Origin: Cryobacterium algoricola
GTDB lineage: Bacteria > Actinomycetota > Actinomycetes > Actinomycetales > Microbacteriaceae
DNA: 50,148 nt
Assembly: GCF_004402485.1 (NCBI RefSeq)
Contig: NZ_SOFG01000015.1
Location: 1 to 50,148, forward strand
Reading direction: 5' to 3'
In this document: in pieces, positions 49,519-50,148 of the stretch
How positions within the stretch are numbered: position 1 is the first letter of the stretch
Layout: the number at the start of each line of letters is the position of its first letter
Made by a program: the position numbers and the translations under genes
Notes under the pieces: model-generated
The model's database searches: none
What the model was told of the DNA's origin: nothing
The model's input: the letters and a program-made list of their open reading frames with translations, nothing else

Positions 49519-50148
49519 CTACGGGACATCGAAGGCGTCCAGGTCCTGGTTGGCGGTCGTGAGGCCGTGGGCGGTGCCGTCGAAGTAGACCGACCAGGTG
49601 CCCGCGTTGTAGTAGACGACGTCCTCGTCCTGCACAGCGCCCAGGACCGGCACCGTCGTCGTGTCGGAGCTGAAGGACAGGTAGAAGTGGGTCGCATCCA
49701 CTCGCACGAATCCATCCACGTTCGCCGCGGCCGGCAGGCTGTACGGCGCGGCACTCGCGTCGATCACCCGGCTGAACGCTGTCCCGTTCCAGCTGTAGAT
49801 ATCGGCGTCGTCACCGGCTCCAGTGACGCCCGGGGGTACCGCGGCATTGTCGGTGGAGAAGTACAGCTGACCCCCGACGATGCTGATCGCGTCCAGGTCC
49901 GTCGCCCGGGCTCCGGTGAGGCCACGAACACTGCCATCGAAGTAGAGCGACCAGGTGGTGCCGTTGAAGAAGACGACGTCCTCGTCCTGCACGTTGCCGA
50001 TCCCGGGCACGTTCACCTGGTCCGTGAATGACAGGTAGAACTGGGTCGGGCTGACCCGGTCGAAACCGTCAACGTTGGCACCGCCCGGCAGGTTGTACGG
50101 CGCGACACTCGCGTCGATCACCCGGCTGAAGGCCGTACCGCTCCAGGA
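49519..50148 (-). CDS. Extracellular repeat protein, N-terminus beyond the right edge
   Basis: 210 codons are visible. They consist of the same alternating units as the protease tail: SWSGTAFSRVIDASVAPYNL, DEDVVFFNGTTWSLYFDGS, DDADIYSWNGTAFSRVI and DEDVVYYNAGTWSVYFDGT, ending LDAFDVP. The DNA of 49519-49800 matches 44631-44912, and 49977-50148 matches 45081-45252, with only scattered differences. Whether a protease domain precedes is unknown. It is upstream of, and on the same strand as, the copper/protease operon. Confidence 0.85.
   Translation of the reverse strand, partial: SWSGTAFSRVIDASVAPYNLPGGANVDGFDRVSPTQFYLSFTDQVNVPGIGNVQDEDVVFFNGTTWSLYFDGSVRGLTGARATDLDAISIVGGQLYFSTDNAAVPPGVTGAGDDADIYSWNGTAFSRVIDASAAPYSLPAAANVDGFVRVDATHFYLSFSSDTTTVPVLGAVQDEDVVYYNAGTWSVYFDGTAHGLTTANQDLDAFDVP

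Overview
The window looks like chromosomal DNA of a high-GC Gram-positive actinobacterium, most likely a member of the Microbacteriaceae. This rests on very GC-rich coding sequence, many starts with an actinobacterial -10 box placed six or seven bases upstream (leaderless mRNAs), actinobacterial families (DUF6518, CopC/YcnI copper locus, ECF41-type sigma factor, DUF4180), and very frequent GCGGATGCC/GGCATCCGC words of the kind I associate with that family. I see no rRNA, CRISPR array, insertion sequence or prophage.

Layout. 1-2.3 kb: two overlapping minus-strand genes for secreted coiled-coil cell-wall enzymes, one running off the left edge; a third paralogue lies at 38-39.3 kb. 2.4-2.9 kb: tRNA-Glu, tRNA-Asp and tRNA-Phe with a promoter and two terminators. 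3-10 kb: an accessory stretch of small hypothetical, acetyltransferase and regulator genes. It includes a HTH gene with an 18-bp palindrome at its promoter, a decayed second copy of that HTH protein's C-terminal part, and a small HTH/membrane-protein pair with two near-identical operators over a leaderless promoter. 10-18.4 kb: a NERD-UvrD helicase, small stress or hypothetical genes, an ECF41-like sigma factor, and debris: duplicated 3' ends of the helicase and of a DUF1579-like gene, plus the tail of a quinone oxidoreductase.

18.4-26.2 kb: a Nudix hydrolase, a DUF389 membrane protein, a hexapeptide acyltransferase, a prolyl aminopeptidase, then a minus-strand ABC transporter plus two-component system. 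26.3-36.5 kb: an acyl-CoA oxidase-like protein, RecQ, a three-gene copper locus (CopC, YcnI, membrane protein), an EamA transporter, and a DEAD-box RNA helicase with a very long R/Y/N/D-rich repeat tail. 36.8-42.4 kb: a FUSC-type membrane protein, the third coiled-coil enzyme, an IclR regulator and, divergent from it, histidine ammonia-lyase with a palindrome between them.

42.5-50.1 kb: a second response regulator/histidine kinase pair converges on a minus-strand secreted/copper cluster. In transcription order this is an extracellular repeat protein (truncated by the right edge), a membrane-anchored His-containing protein, a CopC-CopD fusion, and a subtilisin-like protease that ends in the same extracellular repeats. 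The last three genes are joined by ATGA overlaps. The shared repeats of the first and last genes are nearly identical DNA. I regard this as the best candidate for an undescribed functional module, with the operator-flanked HTH/DUF2178-like pair and the duplicated-3'-end scars next.
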